64,000 nucleotides of DNA, taken from Planococcus liqunii. Its GTDB lineage: Bacteria > Bacillota > Bacilli > Bacillales_A > Planococcaceae. The DNA is taken from the NCBI RefSeq assembly GCF_030413595.1, contig NZ_CP129238.1:2852001-2916000 (forward strand). Reading direction: 5' to 3'. Position numbers and translations under genes: made by a program. Positions 34,003 to 43,137 of the stretch are shown here, piece after piece. Below the pieces are notes generated by a model that was not told the origin of the DNA, ran no database searches, and was given only the letters and a program-made list of their open reading frames with translations. Each line of letters opens with the position of its first letter. The stretch's first letter is position 1.

Positions 34003-35010
34003 TTAAACGATATTATATTCTTTTAACAATTTGGTCCGGTAAGCCGGGAAAAATTCAGCGCTTTCTTCAACTCCCGCTGCCTTGCACAATGTCTGATAAA
34101 TTTCTTCGTTCCAAATTTTTCGTCCAATTTGGAATTTGAAATCGGTATTTTTGCCAAACTGCTTTTTGAACAAATACAGACTGTCATCCAGGCTATTGCT
34201 TCTTCCTCCGCCTTCATGGATCAGCCGGATGCCATTTTCTTTGCCCCAAATGGCTAATGCATATTGCAGGATATAAGCAGGGGACAGATGGTGAAAGTTT
34301 TCCAAAGTGCCTGACAAGTGAGTATGGATCAAGTCACCGTAAATGAAATTTAAGCCCATTCCGATGACGCGTCCCTCATAAATCACTTCCACTAAGAGAA
34401 TATGCTTGTGGAAATACTGAATAAGCTTATTAAAGTAGCCATCATCAAAGTAGTAATAGGAATCGGCATGATTGCGTTTCATCGTGGAATAATAAATTTC
34501 CTTAAAATCTTTAACATTATTCGGGTTGACAGTCACCCGGAACTCAACACCCGCTCTCAATGCTTGCCGGATATTTTTCCTTGCACTCTTCGAAAATTCC
34601 GAAGCTACCGGATCGTCATACCCTTCGAGATTTGTCCCTACAGTGTTGCGGATATGGACCACGTCGTAGCACTCTTTGAAATGTTCGGCATTTTCCACGA
34701 CTGGATGAAAACGGATAAACTCGCTGACTACATTGTTGTCCATGCAGTATTGTTGAAAACTGTACTTAAATCGTGCGGCAAGTTCATTTTCAGAACCTTG
34801 CTGGCAATTTAAAATAAGTGGGCCGCCATAGCCATAAGGGCTTATCAGGTCGTAATATATTTTCCCGTCTATTTCTTTCGGGATAGGGCGTTTTATGAAT
34901 AAATGCCTCACCGTTCCTAAGTCATGGTGAAATTTAAATACTTCGTGTATGCCGTTTTCGATTTCCTCATATAGACGCCCGTAGTTTTCTTCAAAGTAAA
35001 TGTCTCCCAT
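34003..35010 (-). CDS. FemAB/GNAT-like transferase (paralogue 2)
   Basis: A 335-residue paralogue of the preceding gene product, collinear throughout: YFEENYGRLYEEIENG, YGYGGPLILNC, EFSKSARKNIRQALRAG, YYYFDDGYFNKLI, LNFIYGDLIHTHLSGTLENF and HEGGGRSNSLDDSLYLFKKQFG. Tandem duplication is evident. GAGGGGCAGG precedes ATG 35010. The shared invariant block (GGGR-SNSLDD) probably belongs to the active site. Substrate unknown; wall or surface-polymer modification is inferred from the neighbourhood. Confidence 0.78.
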   Translation of the reverse strand: MGDIYFEENYGRLYEEIENGIHEVFKFHHDLGTVRHLFIKRPIPKEIDGKIYYDLISPYGYGGPLILNCQQGSENELAARFKYSFQQYCMDNNVVSEFIRFHPVVENAEHFKECYDVVHIRNTVGTNLEGYDDPVASEFSKSARKNIRQALRAGVEFRVTVNPNNVKDFKEIYYSTMKRNHADSYYYFDDGYFNKLIQYFHKHILLVEVIYEGRVIGMGLNFIYGDLIHTHLSGTLENFHHLSPAYILQYALAIWGKENGIRLIHEGGGRSNSLDDSLYLFKKQFGKNTDFKFQIGRKIWNEEIYQTLCKAAGVEESAEFFPAYRTKLLKEYNIV

Positions 35011-35460
35011 TTTCCTGCCCCTCTTCCATTAGCACCTAATTTAAACTTTCACACTCAGAGTTGTCCATCCTATTCAGATCATCCATAGTACAAATATTCT
35101 GTTTGCCGCTTATCTTACTTAATCTACCATTTTGCCGTACATCGACTCGATTCTTATTATCACCGTCCCAAAATACAAAACTATATGTCTTTACAAGTAT
35201 CATATTCGTTCCATATTTATCGAAATAATTAGACTTATTTAGCATTATATCTTTTATGTATATAAAGCGCTATTTAATTATTCTTCCTTAAAAATTATAG
35301 ATATTTTTATATCATTTTATCAAAATAATGCATCTTACAAAATTTAAGTTAAACAGATTTTATTTTTATAAAGATATAAGTTAGGATTTTTATAGGTATT
35401 TAAACCCATTCTAAAACTCCTATTATACGGTTATACTATTCAAGATATTACAGTATTTTC
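35011..35460. other. AT-rich intergenic region without recognisable gene
   Basis: Very AT-rich DNA between the FemAB-like pair and the divergent sortase-substrate gene. A 69-codon minus-strand frame (35036-35245) has no ribosome binding site and no similarity I recognise. Promoters for both flanking units must lie here, but none stands out. Confidence 0.6.
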
Positions 35461-35473
35461 TAGGAGGAGAAGA

Positions 35474-36670
35474 ATGACACGTTTTTTATCACTTTTATTG
35501 GTAGCAGTACTTGCATTTTCAGTTTTTCCAAATTTCGCGTTCGCTATTGAATCAGACTCAAAAGAACTAGATGCATTCTTAAAAGAAATCGAATGGGAAA
35601 AGCAAGCTTATCTGGATTACTTGAAAAGCAAAGATTATTCATTGGAAGATTTCGATGTAGTAGATGACTTGGGAACTCCTATATCAGAAGCCGCTATTCC
35701 TCCAGTGCTCAAAAAATATAGCCTTACTCGCGCAGAAATGAATGCTTTGTTAGAAGAGAATGGAGATATTGAAAAAGGTCAAGATGTTTTAGATTCGGAA
35801 TGGCTCTTATTTGCAGAAGAGCTTGATGAATATGTTGGCTTTTATTTGGCTGAGAGCATAGAAACTCCATTGACAGATGAAACACTTCAACAGCTGATTG
35901 ACACTTATGAGTTCGAATCAAAAGAAAACTTAGAGTCATTTCTAAATGAGTACGATGATTCAATCAATAACTACAACACAGTAGAAGCTTTGGAAGAAGC
36001 TATTGATTACTACATTTTTAGTACAGACATTGGCGTTGAATTTTCTGGCTTGTTCGAGGAACTAGGCTTAACGACCGAGGAACTGGAACGTCTTGAAGCA
36101 CATTTAAATACCCTTCCAATCGAAACTCCTGCTTTTGAAGAGCGTGCAATGGCACTTTCAGAACGAATGATGCTGATTGGTAATTTTGACTCTGCTGAAG
36201 AATTATCAGCTGAAGAGATTGCCGAAATTCTGGACGTTTTCACTGAGTTGCTTGATTTGTTCGAATTGAAGACGCAATATTTTCTTGTAAAAGATACCGA
36301 TAAAAAAGAAATTGGTTTAAGCACGTTATTATCACTTGAAACAGTCAATGGATACAATTTGCTAGTTGAAATATACAATACTCAAGGCACGTTTCTAGCT
36401 GACATCCTTTTAACGGCTGATATGTTCGGTTCGGACATCATTAAAGAAACCGGTGAAGATATTAAGGAAGCAGGCAAAACTGTAGTCGTAGCTCCATCAC
36501 CCATCACTAAAACACCGACCAGTACAAAAGCTGCTCCTGTTACACAGACGATAAAAGGCGGTAAATTGCCAGATACAGCTTCGTCGTATGTAATAAACAC
36601 CTTGACAGGCTTGATGCTTATATTGCTTGGAGTGATCTTGTACCGTCGCTTTAAAGCGCAAGGGATTTAA
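35474..36670 (+). CDS. Processed acidic surface protein with LPDTA sorting signal
   Basis: A 398-residue secreted protein. A signal peptide (FLSLLLVAVLAFSVFPNFAFA) precedes a strongly acidic, helical body (many Glu and Asp, repeated EELG/LTTEEL motifs) and a Thr/Pro/Ala-rich spacer. The C-terminus has the sorting signal KLPDTA, a hydrophobic helix and a short basic tail (RRFKAQGI). LPDTA is a class D sortase motif, and the sortase gene follows after three bases. This matches the 'processed acidic surface protein' type. It is presumably anchored to the wall; function unknown. TAGGAGGAGAAG precedes ATG. Confidence 0.88.
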   Translation: MTRFLSLLLVAVLAFSVFPNFAFAIESDSKELDAFLKEIEWEKQAYLDYLKSKDYSLEDFDVVDDLGTPISEAAIPPVLKKYSLTRAEMNALLEENGDIEKGQDVLDSEWLLFAEELDEYVGFYLAESIETPLTDETLQQLIDTYEFESKENLESFLNEYDDSINNYNTVEALEEAIDYYIFSTDIGVEFSGLFEELGLTTEELERLEAHLNTLPIETPAFEERAMALSERMMLIGNFDSAEELSAEEIAEILDVFTELLDLFELKTQYFLVKDTDKKEIGLSTLLSLETVNGYNLLVEIYNTQGTFLADILLTADMFGSDIIKETGEDIKEAGKTVVVAPSPITKTPTSTKAAPVTQTIKGGKLPDTASSYVINTLTGLMLILLGVILYRRFKAQGI

Positions 36671-36673
36671 TTG

Positions 36674-37336
36674 ATGAATAGAGATCATTTAAGAAAAAGA
36701 AGAACCAGACCCGCAAAACGGTTGGTTCTTCTTTCCCTGTCAATTGTTCTTATTGTCTTTGGCGCATGGTTCAGTACGACCAATGCATCCACTTTTTTGA
36801 AAGGGTACCTGCTATTCAAAACCGAACAAGCCGGAAATGACAGCCATACTACCGAACACATAGTTAAATCTGAACCAAGAGAAAAAGATTCTGAGAAAAT
36901 ACCAGTGCCTAAAGTTCTTTATTCAGAAGCTCCTGAAAAAGGAGATACTATTGGGGATTTGCAAATACCAAAGCTTGATGCCACACTCCCTATTTTCCAT
37001 GGAACAGACGAAGAAGAATTGGAAAAAGGCGTTGGCCATTTTGCAGAAAGCGTACTTCCTGGTGAATCTGACAACTCGGTATTGTCCGGCCACCGGGACA
37101 CGGTTTTCCGCAGGCTTGGAGAAGTGGGCAAAGGCGATTTACTTGTTGTGGAAACCTCTGCCGGAAAGTTTACTTATAAAGTAAGGCAAGTTCGTATTGT
37201 TGATCGGGAAGACCGAACGGTCATCGTACCGAAACCAAAAGCAACTCTCACAGTTTCTACTTGTTATCCATTTGATTTTGTCGGATACGCGCCAGATCGT
37301 TATATCTTAGTAGCCGATTTAATAAAAAGCGAATAA
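36674..37336 (+). CDS. Class D sortase
   Basis: A 220-residue membrane-anchored transpeptidase. One N-terminal membrane segment (RLVLLSLSIVLIVFGAW, residues ~17-33) is followed by a linker and the sortase barrel with catalytic His in VLSGHRDTVFRRLG, Cys in LTVSTCYPFDF and Arg in APDRYIL. It cuts between Thr and Ala of LPxTA and joins the protein to the peptidoglycan. ATG 36674 is preferred (AAGGGA eight bases upstream); TTG 36671 is also in frame. The substrate gene is directly upstream, so they form a two-gene operon ending at 37398. Confidence 0.93.
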   Translation: MNRDHLRKRRTRPAKRLVLLSLSIVLIVFGAWFSTTNASTFLKGYLLFKTEQAGNDSHTTEHIVKSEPREKDSEKIPVPKVLYSEAPEKGDTIGDLQIPKLDATLPIFHGTDEEELEKGVGHFAESVLPGESDNSVLSGHRDTVFRRLGEVGKGDLLVVETSAGKFTYKVRQVRIVDREDRTVIVPKPKATLTVSTCYPFDFVGYAPDRYILVADLIKSE

Positions 37337-37351
37337 GTTATGAGTCATAAA

Positions 37352-37398
37352 TAGAAAAAGAAGGTGGAGAAACTTTATTTGTCCATCTTCTTTTTCTA
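37352..37398 (+). terminator. Terminator after the sortase gene
   Basis: TAGAAAAAGAAGGTGGA pairs with TCCATCTTCTTTTTCTA (one wobble) with a loop of 13 bases. The following 230 bases are AT-rich and hold no gene. Confidence 0.82.
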
Positions 37399-37634
37399 TT
37401 TCATTAATTTCTTTCTTTTTTAAAATATGAAATTTTATAGTTTAATTTACCTTTGCTTTACTTTTAAATAACTTCAAATCTTTTCTTTTATTACTTTGAG
37501 AGCGTATTTTGTAACTAAAGAAATTACTTTTTGCTTATTAAAATTTAATATGATAAATTAATGTTAATCTAAATTTTTAGAATATTTAGATTTGACCTCG
37601 ATAATTCGCATTATTGAACTTGGAGGATGCGCTC

Positions 37635-38399
37635 ATGAGACAATCGCGAGTATTAATTATCAACACTTTAATTGACAATCTCACTAAAGAAAAGCTGCTC
37701 CAAAAAGTTTTTGATCAGATTGATAATCAGCAAAAAAATGTCTTTATAGTTACAGCCAATCCGGAAATTGTAATGACTGCACATAAGAGTGCCATTTATC
37801 ATGCTTCTTTATTAAAAGCGGATTTTATTATTCCTGATGGTTTTGGCGTCATGTTGGCTTCTAAAATTCTCGAACAACCTTTAGAAGAGAAAATAGTCGG
37901 CTACGAATTGCTCCATACTTTTTTGAACTATGCCAGTTCGCAAGGAAAATCTGTATACTTTTTTGGTTCACAGAAAGGCATAGCCGATGTTGCAGCTAAA
38001 AATGCTGCTTCACTTTACCCGTGTATAAAAATATTAGGAACAAAAGATGGGTATTCTGGACATGGAGAGGTTGTGGCAGAAGAAATTGCAGAAACACAAC
38101 CCGATTTTTTGTTTATTGGTCTTGGTGTACCCCTACAAGAAAATTGGGCCGCGAAATATAAACATTTATTCCCTTCAACTGTCATCATGGGAGTCGGGGG
38201 AAGTTTTGACGTTCTATCAGGCCATGTAAAAAGGGCACCCCGCATCTGGCTTAAATACAATTTGGAATGGCTTTATCGGTTACTTTCTCAGCCTACACGG
38301 ATTAAGCGAATGATCCAATTGCCTATATTCGTACTCACAGTATTCAAGCAAAAAAGGATGAATTCTTCTAAATCCTCCAAACACAAACGTCTTTCTTAA
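37635..38399 (+). CDS. tagA: WecG/TagA/CpsF family N-acetylmannosaminyltransferase
   Basis: A 254-residue GT26 enzyme. The family blocks VFIVTANPEIVMTAHKS, ADFIIPDGFGVMLASKIL (with the catalytic Asp), GKSVYFFGSQKGIADVAA, FLFIGLGVPLQENW and GVGGSFDVLSGHVKRAP are all present. TagA moves ManNAc to the lipid-linked GlcNAc to complete the disaccharide linkage unit of wall teichoic acid. ATG 37635 follows GGAGG by eight bases. It is monocistronic here; other teichoic genes lie further along on both strands. No tagO is in the window. Confidence 0.9.
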   Translation: MRQSRVLIINTLIDNLTKEKLLQKVFDQIDNQQKNVFIVTANPEIVMTAHKSAIYHASLLKADFIIPDGFGVMLASKILEQPLEEKIVGYELLHTFLNYASSQGKSVYFFGSQKGIADVAAKNAASLYPCIKILGTKDGYSGHGEVVAEEIAETQPDFLFIGLGVPLQENWAAKYKHLFPSTVIMGVGGSFDVLSGHVKRAPRIWLKYNLEWLYRLLSQPTRIKRMIQLPIFVLTVFKQKRMNSSKSSKHKRLS

Positions 38400-38661
38400 A
38401 ATGTTTTAGTCCCCTTCATTACAATGACCCAGTCATTACATGACTCTTTTGATAGTTACGTTTATCTCTAGTTCTAATACGTAAATAGAGCTTTTTATCT
38501 CAAATAATTTTCTTAATAAAATTTATCATCCAAGTAAATTTGCTTTCACCATTATTTGTATTGATAAGTTTTTTCTTCCATGATAAAATTCTAACAATTC
38601 TAATAATTTACCAGTTTATTCTTAACTACAAATGAAATATTATTTTTAGGAGGATGGTGAA

Positions 38662-39360
38662 ATGAAAAAAACTTTACTTGCAGCTAGTGTTCTATTGTTA
38701 TGTGCGTCTGGATATCTTATTTATTTATTTGGTTTTAAGGAGTACGACATTGCAGATGCTGAAGTGGATTCAATCACTAAAGAAGAATATGTCATTGAAT
38801 TAGCTGACGGCTCAAAGATTGTATTGGACAAGCATGGAAATTTAATGCGCCATGTAGAAGGTAGTGACGAAGCTATCCGCATGGAAAAGTTTAGAAAAGA
38901 ACTCTCCCATTCTGAAACAAAAGAAATAGCTAAGACTTCTTCTTCAAACAGGAAAAGTTCTGATGCTATCGAAAAATATTCGAACCCTAATTACAAAGGA
39001 AAAGGTAAATCAACAGTTAATGACATCAAATCGAAATATGAGCCAGTTATCGCTGATATCGAACGTCAAGCGAATGCTAGTTTAAATAATCTAATTGAGG
39101 TAGCAAAAAATGAATACTTTGAAATGGAAGAAAATGATCAGAGCATCAGTTATCCTTACTTTTATAACAAATACAGTGCAGCTGCTACCGAGCTTGAAAA
39201 ACGTACTGATCAAATTTTTTATGCTGTAATAGACATGATGCGCCAAGAACTTATATCAAATGACCACTCTATCTCTGTATCAAAATCCATGGAAGAAGAG
39301 TACAAAAATCGAAAAGAGAAAATACGTCGTGACATTTTGAAAAAAACCGCAGGGTTATAA
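38662..39360 (+). CDS. Hypothetical membrane-anchored or exported protein
   Basis: A 232-residue protein I do not recognise. A hydrophobic N-terminus (KKTLLAASVLLLCASGYLIYLF) could be an anchor or an uncleaved signal. A short beta-like segment around YVIELADGSKIVLDKHGN, a Ser/Lys-rich linker and a long, charged, probably coiled-coil C-terminal helix follow (SKYEPVIADIERQANASLNNL to the KKTAGL end). The strong ribosome site AGGAGGATGG supports expression. A weak terminator-like hairpin follows (39398-39440). It stands alone between tagA and the MBL gene. The 262 bases upstream hold nothing recognisable. Confidence 0.6.
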   Translation: MKKTLLAASVLLLCASGYLIYLFGFKEYDIADAEVDSITKEEYVIELADGSKIVLDKHGNLMRHVEGSDEAIRMEKFRKELSHSETKEIAKTSSSNRKSSDAIEKYSNPNYKGKGKSTVNDIKSKYEPVIADIERQANASLNNLIEVAKNEYFEMEENDQSISYPYFYNKYSAAATELEKRTDQIFYAVIDMMRQELISNDHSISVSKSMEEEYKNRKEKIRRDILKKTAGL

Positions 39361-39397
39361 TTTAAATATTTACTTTGCTTTTATTGTAGAAATTTTT

Positions 39398-39440
39398 AAA
39401 ATCGCTTCCTAAAATTTACTGGGTAGCGGTTTTATTTTTT
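39398..39440 (+). terminator. Probable terminator after the hypothetical gene
   Basis: AAAATCGCT and AGCGGTTTT pair with one wobble around an 18-base loop, followed by ATTTTTTT. Confidence 0.6.
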
Positions 39441-39573
39441 TACATTTAATTAACGATTAATGTAAGGGTTTTCAATTAATTAATTTTTTCAAATTTTTAA
39501 GATAGTATCGCTAAAATGCAATATATTAGTTAGAATGATTACAAGACTGCTGTATCCAAGGAGAGGACGCTTT

Positions 39574-40290
39574 ATGCGAGTTAAAAAGATAGGTACAGTT
39601 TATCAAATGTCTTTTATGCCACGTTTTTTTCCTGTAAATTGCTATTTTGTTGAAGAAAACGATACCTTAACGCTTATCGATGCTGCGCTTCCTTTCAGTT
39701 CGAAAGGGATTCTTCAAACTGCCCAAAGAATTGGAAAGCCCATTAAACATATCGTTCTTACACATGCACACAGTGACCATATTGGGGCGCTGGATACTAT
39801 AAAAAGTGCTTTTCCCTCTGCCATAGTCAGTATCTCAACAAGGGATGCTCGCCTTTTAGCAGGTGATAAAAGACTTTTAGCTGAGGAACCTCAATCTCCC
39901 ATCAAAGGTGGAATCCCAAAAAATATACAAACTTGCCCTGACTTGTTACTAAATGATGGAGATCACATTGGTTCCTTAAAGGTTGTTTCTTCTCCTGGGC
40001 ATACCCCAGGTTCAATTTCCCTTCTTGACCTACGTAATGGCAGCCTTATTGCTGGAGATGCCCTACATACTCGTGGAGGAATTGCAGTGTCAGGTACTTT
40101 AAAACCGTTATTTCCTTTTCCGGCCCTTGCTACGTGGAACAAAGCGATTGCTCTTGAAAGCGCCAAGAAATTAAGGGCGTTGAATCCTCAAATTCTTGCT
40201 GTTGGACACGGAAAAATGCTTAGGTACCCAGATCAAGCTTTTAAAAAAGCGCTTGCAGAGAGCATGCGTTCTTTAAAGAACCAATTATAA
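39574..40290 (+). CDS. MBL-fold metallohydrolase
   Basis: A 238-residue metallo-beta-lactamase-fold enzyme. The signature LTHAHSDHIGAL (HxHxDH), SSPGHTPGSISLLD (third metal His) and IAGDALHTRGG (bridging Asp) are complete. The later AVGHGKML supplies the last His. Stand-alone MBL proteins of this size act on thioesters, lactones or nucleic acids; the substrate is unknown. ATG 39574 has GGAGAGG upstream; the frame runs 13 codons further without a site. A GIY-YIG gene follows after 28 bases, so the two are likely co-transcribed. Confidence 0.88.
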   Translation: MRVKKIGTVYQMSFMPRFFPVNCYFVEENDTLTLIDAALPFSSKGILQTAQRIGKPIKHIVLTHAHSDHIGALDTIKSAFPSAIVSISTRDARLLAGDKRLLAEEPQSPIKGGIPKNIQTCPDLLLNDGDHIGSLKVVSSPGHTPGSISLLDLRNGSLIAGDALHTRGGIAVSGTLKPLFPFPALATWNKAIALESAKKLRALNPQILAVGHGKMLRYPDQAFKKALAESMRSLKNQL

Positions 40291-40318
40291 ACTGTGGATA
40301 AGGTGAGGGGGATTTCTA

Positions 40319-40732
40319 ATGAGAGATAAAATTTTAGATTTACTGAAAAAGGAAGATTATGCATTTGATAAAGAAAAGTGGAAATCGATTGAGAACGTTC
40401 CGTTTTTGTTAAATGCTGATACGACCCGACTGTTGAATAAAATTAAAAAACATATGGGTGTAGCCAAAGGAATCTACATTTTCAGTGATGCTGACGAAAG
40501 AATTCTTTATATCGGAAAAGGTGCACCGATTTATAACCGTATTCGTCGCCATTTTGCCAAACTCAAAAATTGCAGCTCTTCTTCTCTGCATCACACGGAT
40601 TCTTCTCATGAAATCCCTGCTTTAATCACCATACACTGGGTGGAAATAGAACAGCCGGAAACAAGAGAAATTGTAGAACATATGCTGTCCTACACGTTAA
40701 ACCCCGCTTATAAAAAGTGGTCTATTTCCTGA
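40319..40732 (+). CDS. GIY-YIG nuclease family protein
   Basis: A 137-residue protein with a single GIY-YIG-type domain: KGIYIFSDADERILYIGKG (the two paired motifs), NRIRRHF with the conserved Arg, and EIVEHMLSYTLNPAYKKW with the metal-binding Glu and terminal Asn. Small members of this family may cut or repair DNA; no partner domain is attached. GGTGAGGGGG precedes ATG. It is the last gene of the small operon with the MBL protein. Confidence 0.85.
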   Translation: MRDKILDLLKKEDYAFDKEKWKSIENVPFLLNADTTRLLNKIKKHMGVAKGIYIFSDADERILYIGKGAPIYNRIRRHFAKLKNCSSSSLHHTDSSHEIPALITIHWVEIEQPETREIVEHMLSYTLNPAYKKWSIS

Positions 40733-40739
40733 TTTCTTA

Positions 40740-40786
40740 TAAAACCCGCAGCTGAAATGGATTTTCATCTGCGGGTTTTATTTTTA
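40740..40786. terminator. Bidirectional terminator (GIY-YIG / threonine-aldolase-like)
   Basis: AAAACCCGCAG / CTGCGGGTTTT arms with a 17-base loop and flanking A/T tracts, between convergent genes. Confidence 0.85.
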
Positions 40787-40796
40787 TATATTCAAT

Positions 40797-41891
40797 TTAT
40801 AATCGGGTTCTTTGATTTAGCAACAGAAAAGCAGAGTCTATTTTTTCCTTTGGTATGACATGGTATAAATCACCCATGCTGATTTCAAAATAACAACTTT
40901 CTTTCGTTGCTTCCTGCAAATAGCTCGTAAATCCAATCCCTGATTCTTTTTGCACTTCTGCCAATAAGCTCGCTATTTGTTCTTTTGGCTGTTTAAAATG
41001 AACGTGAAACATATTTGAAACAGGAACTAACGGCAACGTGGAAACTTCCTCACAAGCGTTAAATTGTTTTGCCAGTTCTCTGGCATCTTGAAAATACTTT
41101 TCCATTTTATCAAACCGTTTGCCCAAATAATAGTCTGCAGAAACAAGATATGGATACAATGAAATCAAGTCTCCGCCATGACGTCGTTTCCAAACTTTCG
41201 ACTGTTCTGCAAAGTCACGGCTTCCAGCTAAAATCGCTCCTGCTATGCCGCCAATTCCTTTATACAAAGAAATATAAACACTATCGAAAAGTGCCGTGAC
41301 TTCTGCTGCAGACTTTTTGTAATGCGGTAATACTTCGAACAACCTGGCTCCGTCTAGATGAAGCTTGACCCCCTTCTCCCGGCACCAATTTGAAATGTTC
41401 AAAAGGGTCTCATAGGTTGGCAACTGCCCACCGATTTCCCGTTGTGGCAGTTCAAGCAATATACAAGCTACTTCTTCTTTTAAAGCGATGATGTCTTCAA
41501 ACTCAATGACTCGGTTTTTTTCTGCCAGAAGCACTGAATGGATGTGATGCAGCTCTTTTAAGCCGTCTTCTTCGTGAATTTCCAAATGGCTCAAAGGATG
41601 ATAAGCGACTTTTTTTAGTTTTTTTTCATCACACCAAATTCGCAAGCCAATTTGCTGGGCCATCGTGCCACTCGGAAAAAATACAGCGGCTTCTTTTCCT
41701 AATAGCTTTGCCATTTTTAATTGAAAAGCTTCAATTACTTCTCCTTGTCCATAATGATCGCTTGGCATTGTATCCTCTACTTGATCAAAAGCTTCCTTCA
41801 AAACCCCAGCATTCCGCTTGCCATGGCCGCTTAATTGAAAATGTGTCGCCTCAAAAGATTCTTTTAAAAGATCTGAATCTGAATTACCCAT
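40797..41891 (-). CDS. Threonine aldolase family PLP enzyme
   Basis: A 364-residue fold-type I PLP enzyme of the low-specificity threonine aldolase / beta-eliminating lyase family. The cofactor-binding blocks are FPSGTMAQQIGLRIW, KLHLDGARLFEVL (Asp that pairs with the pyridine nitrogen) and YISLYKGIGGIAGAIL, whose Lys would form the Schiff base. It would cleave L-threonine or L-allo-threonine to glycine and acetaldehyde, or a related beta-hydroxy amino acid. GGGAGGAAC precedes ATG 41891. Transcribed alone. Confidence 0.87.
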   Translation of the reverse strand: MGNSDSDLLKESFEATHFQLSGHGKRNAGVLKEAFDQVEDTMPSDHYGQGEVIEAFQLKMAKLLGKEAAVFFPSGTMAQQIGLRIWCDEKKLKKVAYHPLSHLEIHEEDGLKELHHIHSVLLAEKNRVIEFEDIIALKEEVACILLELPQREIGGQLPTYETLLNISNWCREKGVKLHLDGARLFEVLPHYKKSAAEVTALFDSVYISLYKGIGGIAGAILAGSRDFAEQSKVWKRRHGGDLISLYPYLVSADYYLGKRFDKMEKYFQDARELAKQFNACEEVSTLPLVPVSNMFHVHFKQPKEQIASLLAEVQKESGIGFTSYLQEATKESCYFEISMGDLYHVIPKEKIDSAFLLLNQRTRL

Positions 41892-41970
41892 CAGTGTTCC
41901 TCCCTATTTTTTAAGCATCTAAACTTATTCATACTATATCATTTTGTCCAACTAATCCAAATTTTCTATA

Positions 41971-42001
41971 AAAAATCCCGGTGCCGAAACCGGCACCGGG
42001 A
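41971..42001 (-). terminator. Terminator of the second HPr-kinase-like gene
   Basis: TCCCGGTGCCG / CGGCACCGGGA perfect arms with a short loop, and a TTTTT tract on the minus strand. Confidence 0.9.
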
Positions 42002-42007
42002 ACATGA

Positions 42008-43087
42008 TTACGGATAAAGTGAAATAACTTTCTTATTTCTATAAGGTACTTCTTCCATTTGATCCAACAATGCCTTCGCATAATGAGTAGGATTTCTTTT
42101 TTTCAATGTAAAGACGCTCTCACTATTTCTAACCAAAGCAGACAAGATTTCTTTCTCCTTAACTGTTCCATTATCAATAACCAATTCCGGATTAAAAAAC
42201 TCATAAGCAATCAATAATGGCGCGCGTAAAAAATTAAATTCATATCTATTCAAATTCATCAGTTTACTGACCGCTGCACTTTCAGCTTGAGGCAATATAC
42301 CGTCTTCCCCTTTTTCCAGAATTGCTATATGTGTAACCATTTGCGGGTTCAGCAATGCTCCGGCTTTCACGTTATTGTCTTCTGGTTCTGCGGTTTTTCT
42401 AGAAAGCTTGTTCATTATAGGTACTGATTTCATAAATTTTTCTTTTATCCCTTGATTTTTTGTTTGTTTATTTTTTGCATAATGATCAAACGAATTTGTC
42501 CATGGGACGGAAAAAATATTTTTCCCATCGGTAATGGCCAAATCTTCTGCGATAAAGCTGGCACCGAAGTCTCCGCATGCAGTCATGGCACTTAGTGTCT
42601 TCCCGGTATCAGGTGGGGCAAAAATAGCGACCGTCGCATCTCCTGCTTTAAAGGCCGAGCAGTGGATAGGTGCATACCCTTTCCGAAGCAAAAGAAGAGC
42701 GGCTAAATCCGTTGCAATATAGTGGAGTGAGTGTAAATTCATGATTCGATGCGTAATCAGCTTATAATAAGTACGGTTCACCGTAATTTTAGGTTCATCA
42801 GATAAAAGATTTTCAGCTTTTAGCCTGAGTTTTTTATTCATCGGCAACTTGCGAGTATAGTAGAGTTTATCTTCTCCAGGAGATCCATTAAAATAATGAT
42901 ACCTGCCCAGATTGCCAAGCAAATCATCGTCATTGAATTCTTCTAATGCGATATGCATTTTTACTGCACAGTTTTCATATTCGTCGAGGGTCCCCTCTGG
43001 CATATTGGAACCAAATGACCATTTAAATTCTTTTATATTCGTTTTAACGCCTAAAATTCCTTTTGCTGCAATAAAATAATAAACCAA
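42008..43087 (-). CDS. HPr-kinase-like P-loop protein (paralogue 2)
   Basis: A 359-residue paralogue of the protein at 25239-26291, collinear from VYYFIAAKGILGVKTNIKEF through YYKLITHRIMNLHSLHYI. It shows APIHCSAFKAGDATVAIF, Walker A APPDTGKT and AEDLAITDGKNIFSVPWTNSF. The loop Gly of the first copy is Asp here but the GKT is kept. TTG 43087 follows AAGGGGG. It is a single-gene unit next to the tagB-like gene, and its promoter carries the same repeat as the glycan operon. Function unknown; see the first paralogue. Confidence 0.62.
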   Translation of the reverse strand: MVYYFIAAKGILGVKTNIKEFKWSFGSNMPEGTLDEYENCAVKMHIALEEFNDDDLLGNLGRYHYFNGSPGEDKLYYTRKLPMNKKLRLKAENLLSDEPKITVNRTYYKLITHRIMNLHSLHYIATDLAALLLLRKGYAPIHCSAFKAGDATVAIFAPPDTGKTLSAMTACGDFGASFIAEDLAITDGKNIFSVPWTNSFDHYAKNKQTKNQGIKEKFMKSVPIMNKLSRKTAEPEDNNVKAGALLNPQMVTHIAILEKGEDGILPQAESAAVSKLMNLNRYEFNFLRAPLLIAYEFFNPELVIDNGTVKEKEILSALVRNSESVFTLKKRNPTHYAKALLDQMEEVPYRNKKVISLYP

Positions 43088-43137
43088 GTTAATTTCCCCC
43101 TTCCTGTCCTTAATAGCTGTTGTGCACTTCCGTTATC

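Noticed and set aside
35036..35245. A 69-residue minus-strand gene upstream of the FemAB-like pair
   Set aside because: No ribosome binding site, AT-rich composition and no recognisable domain.
37441..37475. TTTACC-N5-TTTACT upstream of tagA as a third copy of the TTAACC promoter repeat
   Set aside because: The core differs, no -10 lies at the required distance, and the surrounding DNA is very AT-rich, so chance is likely.
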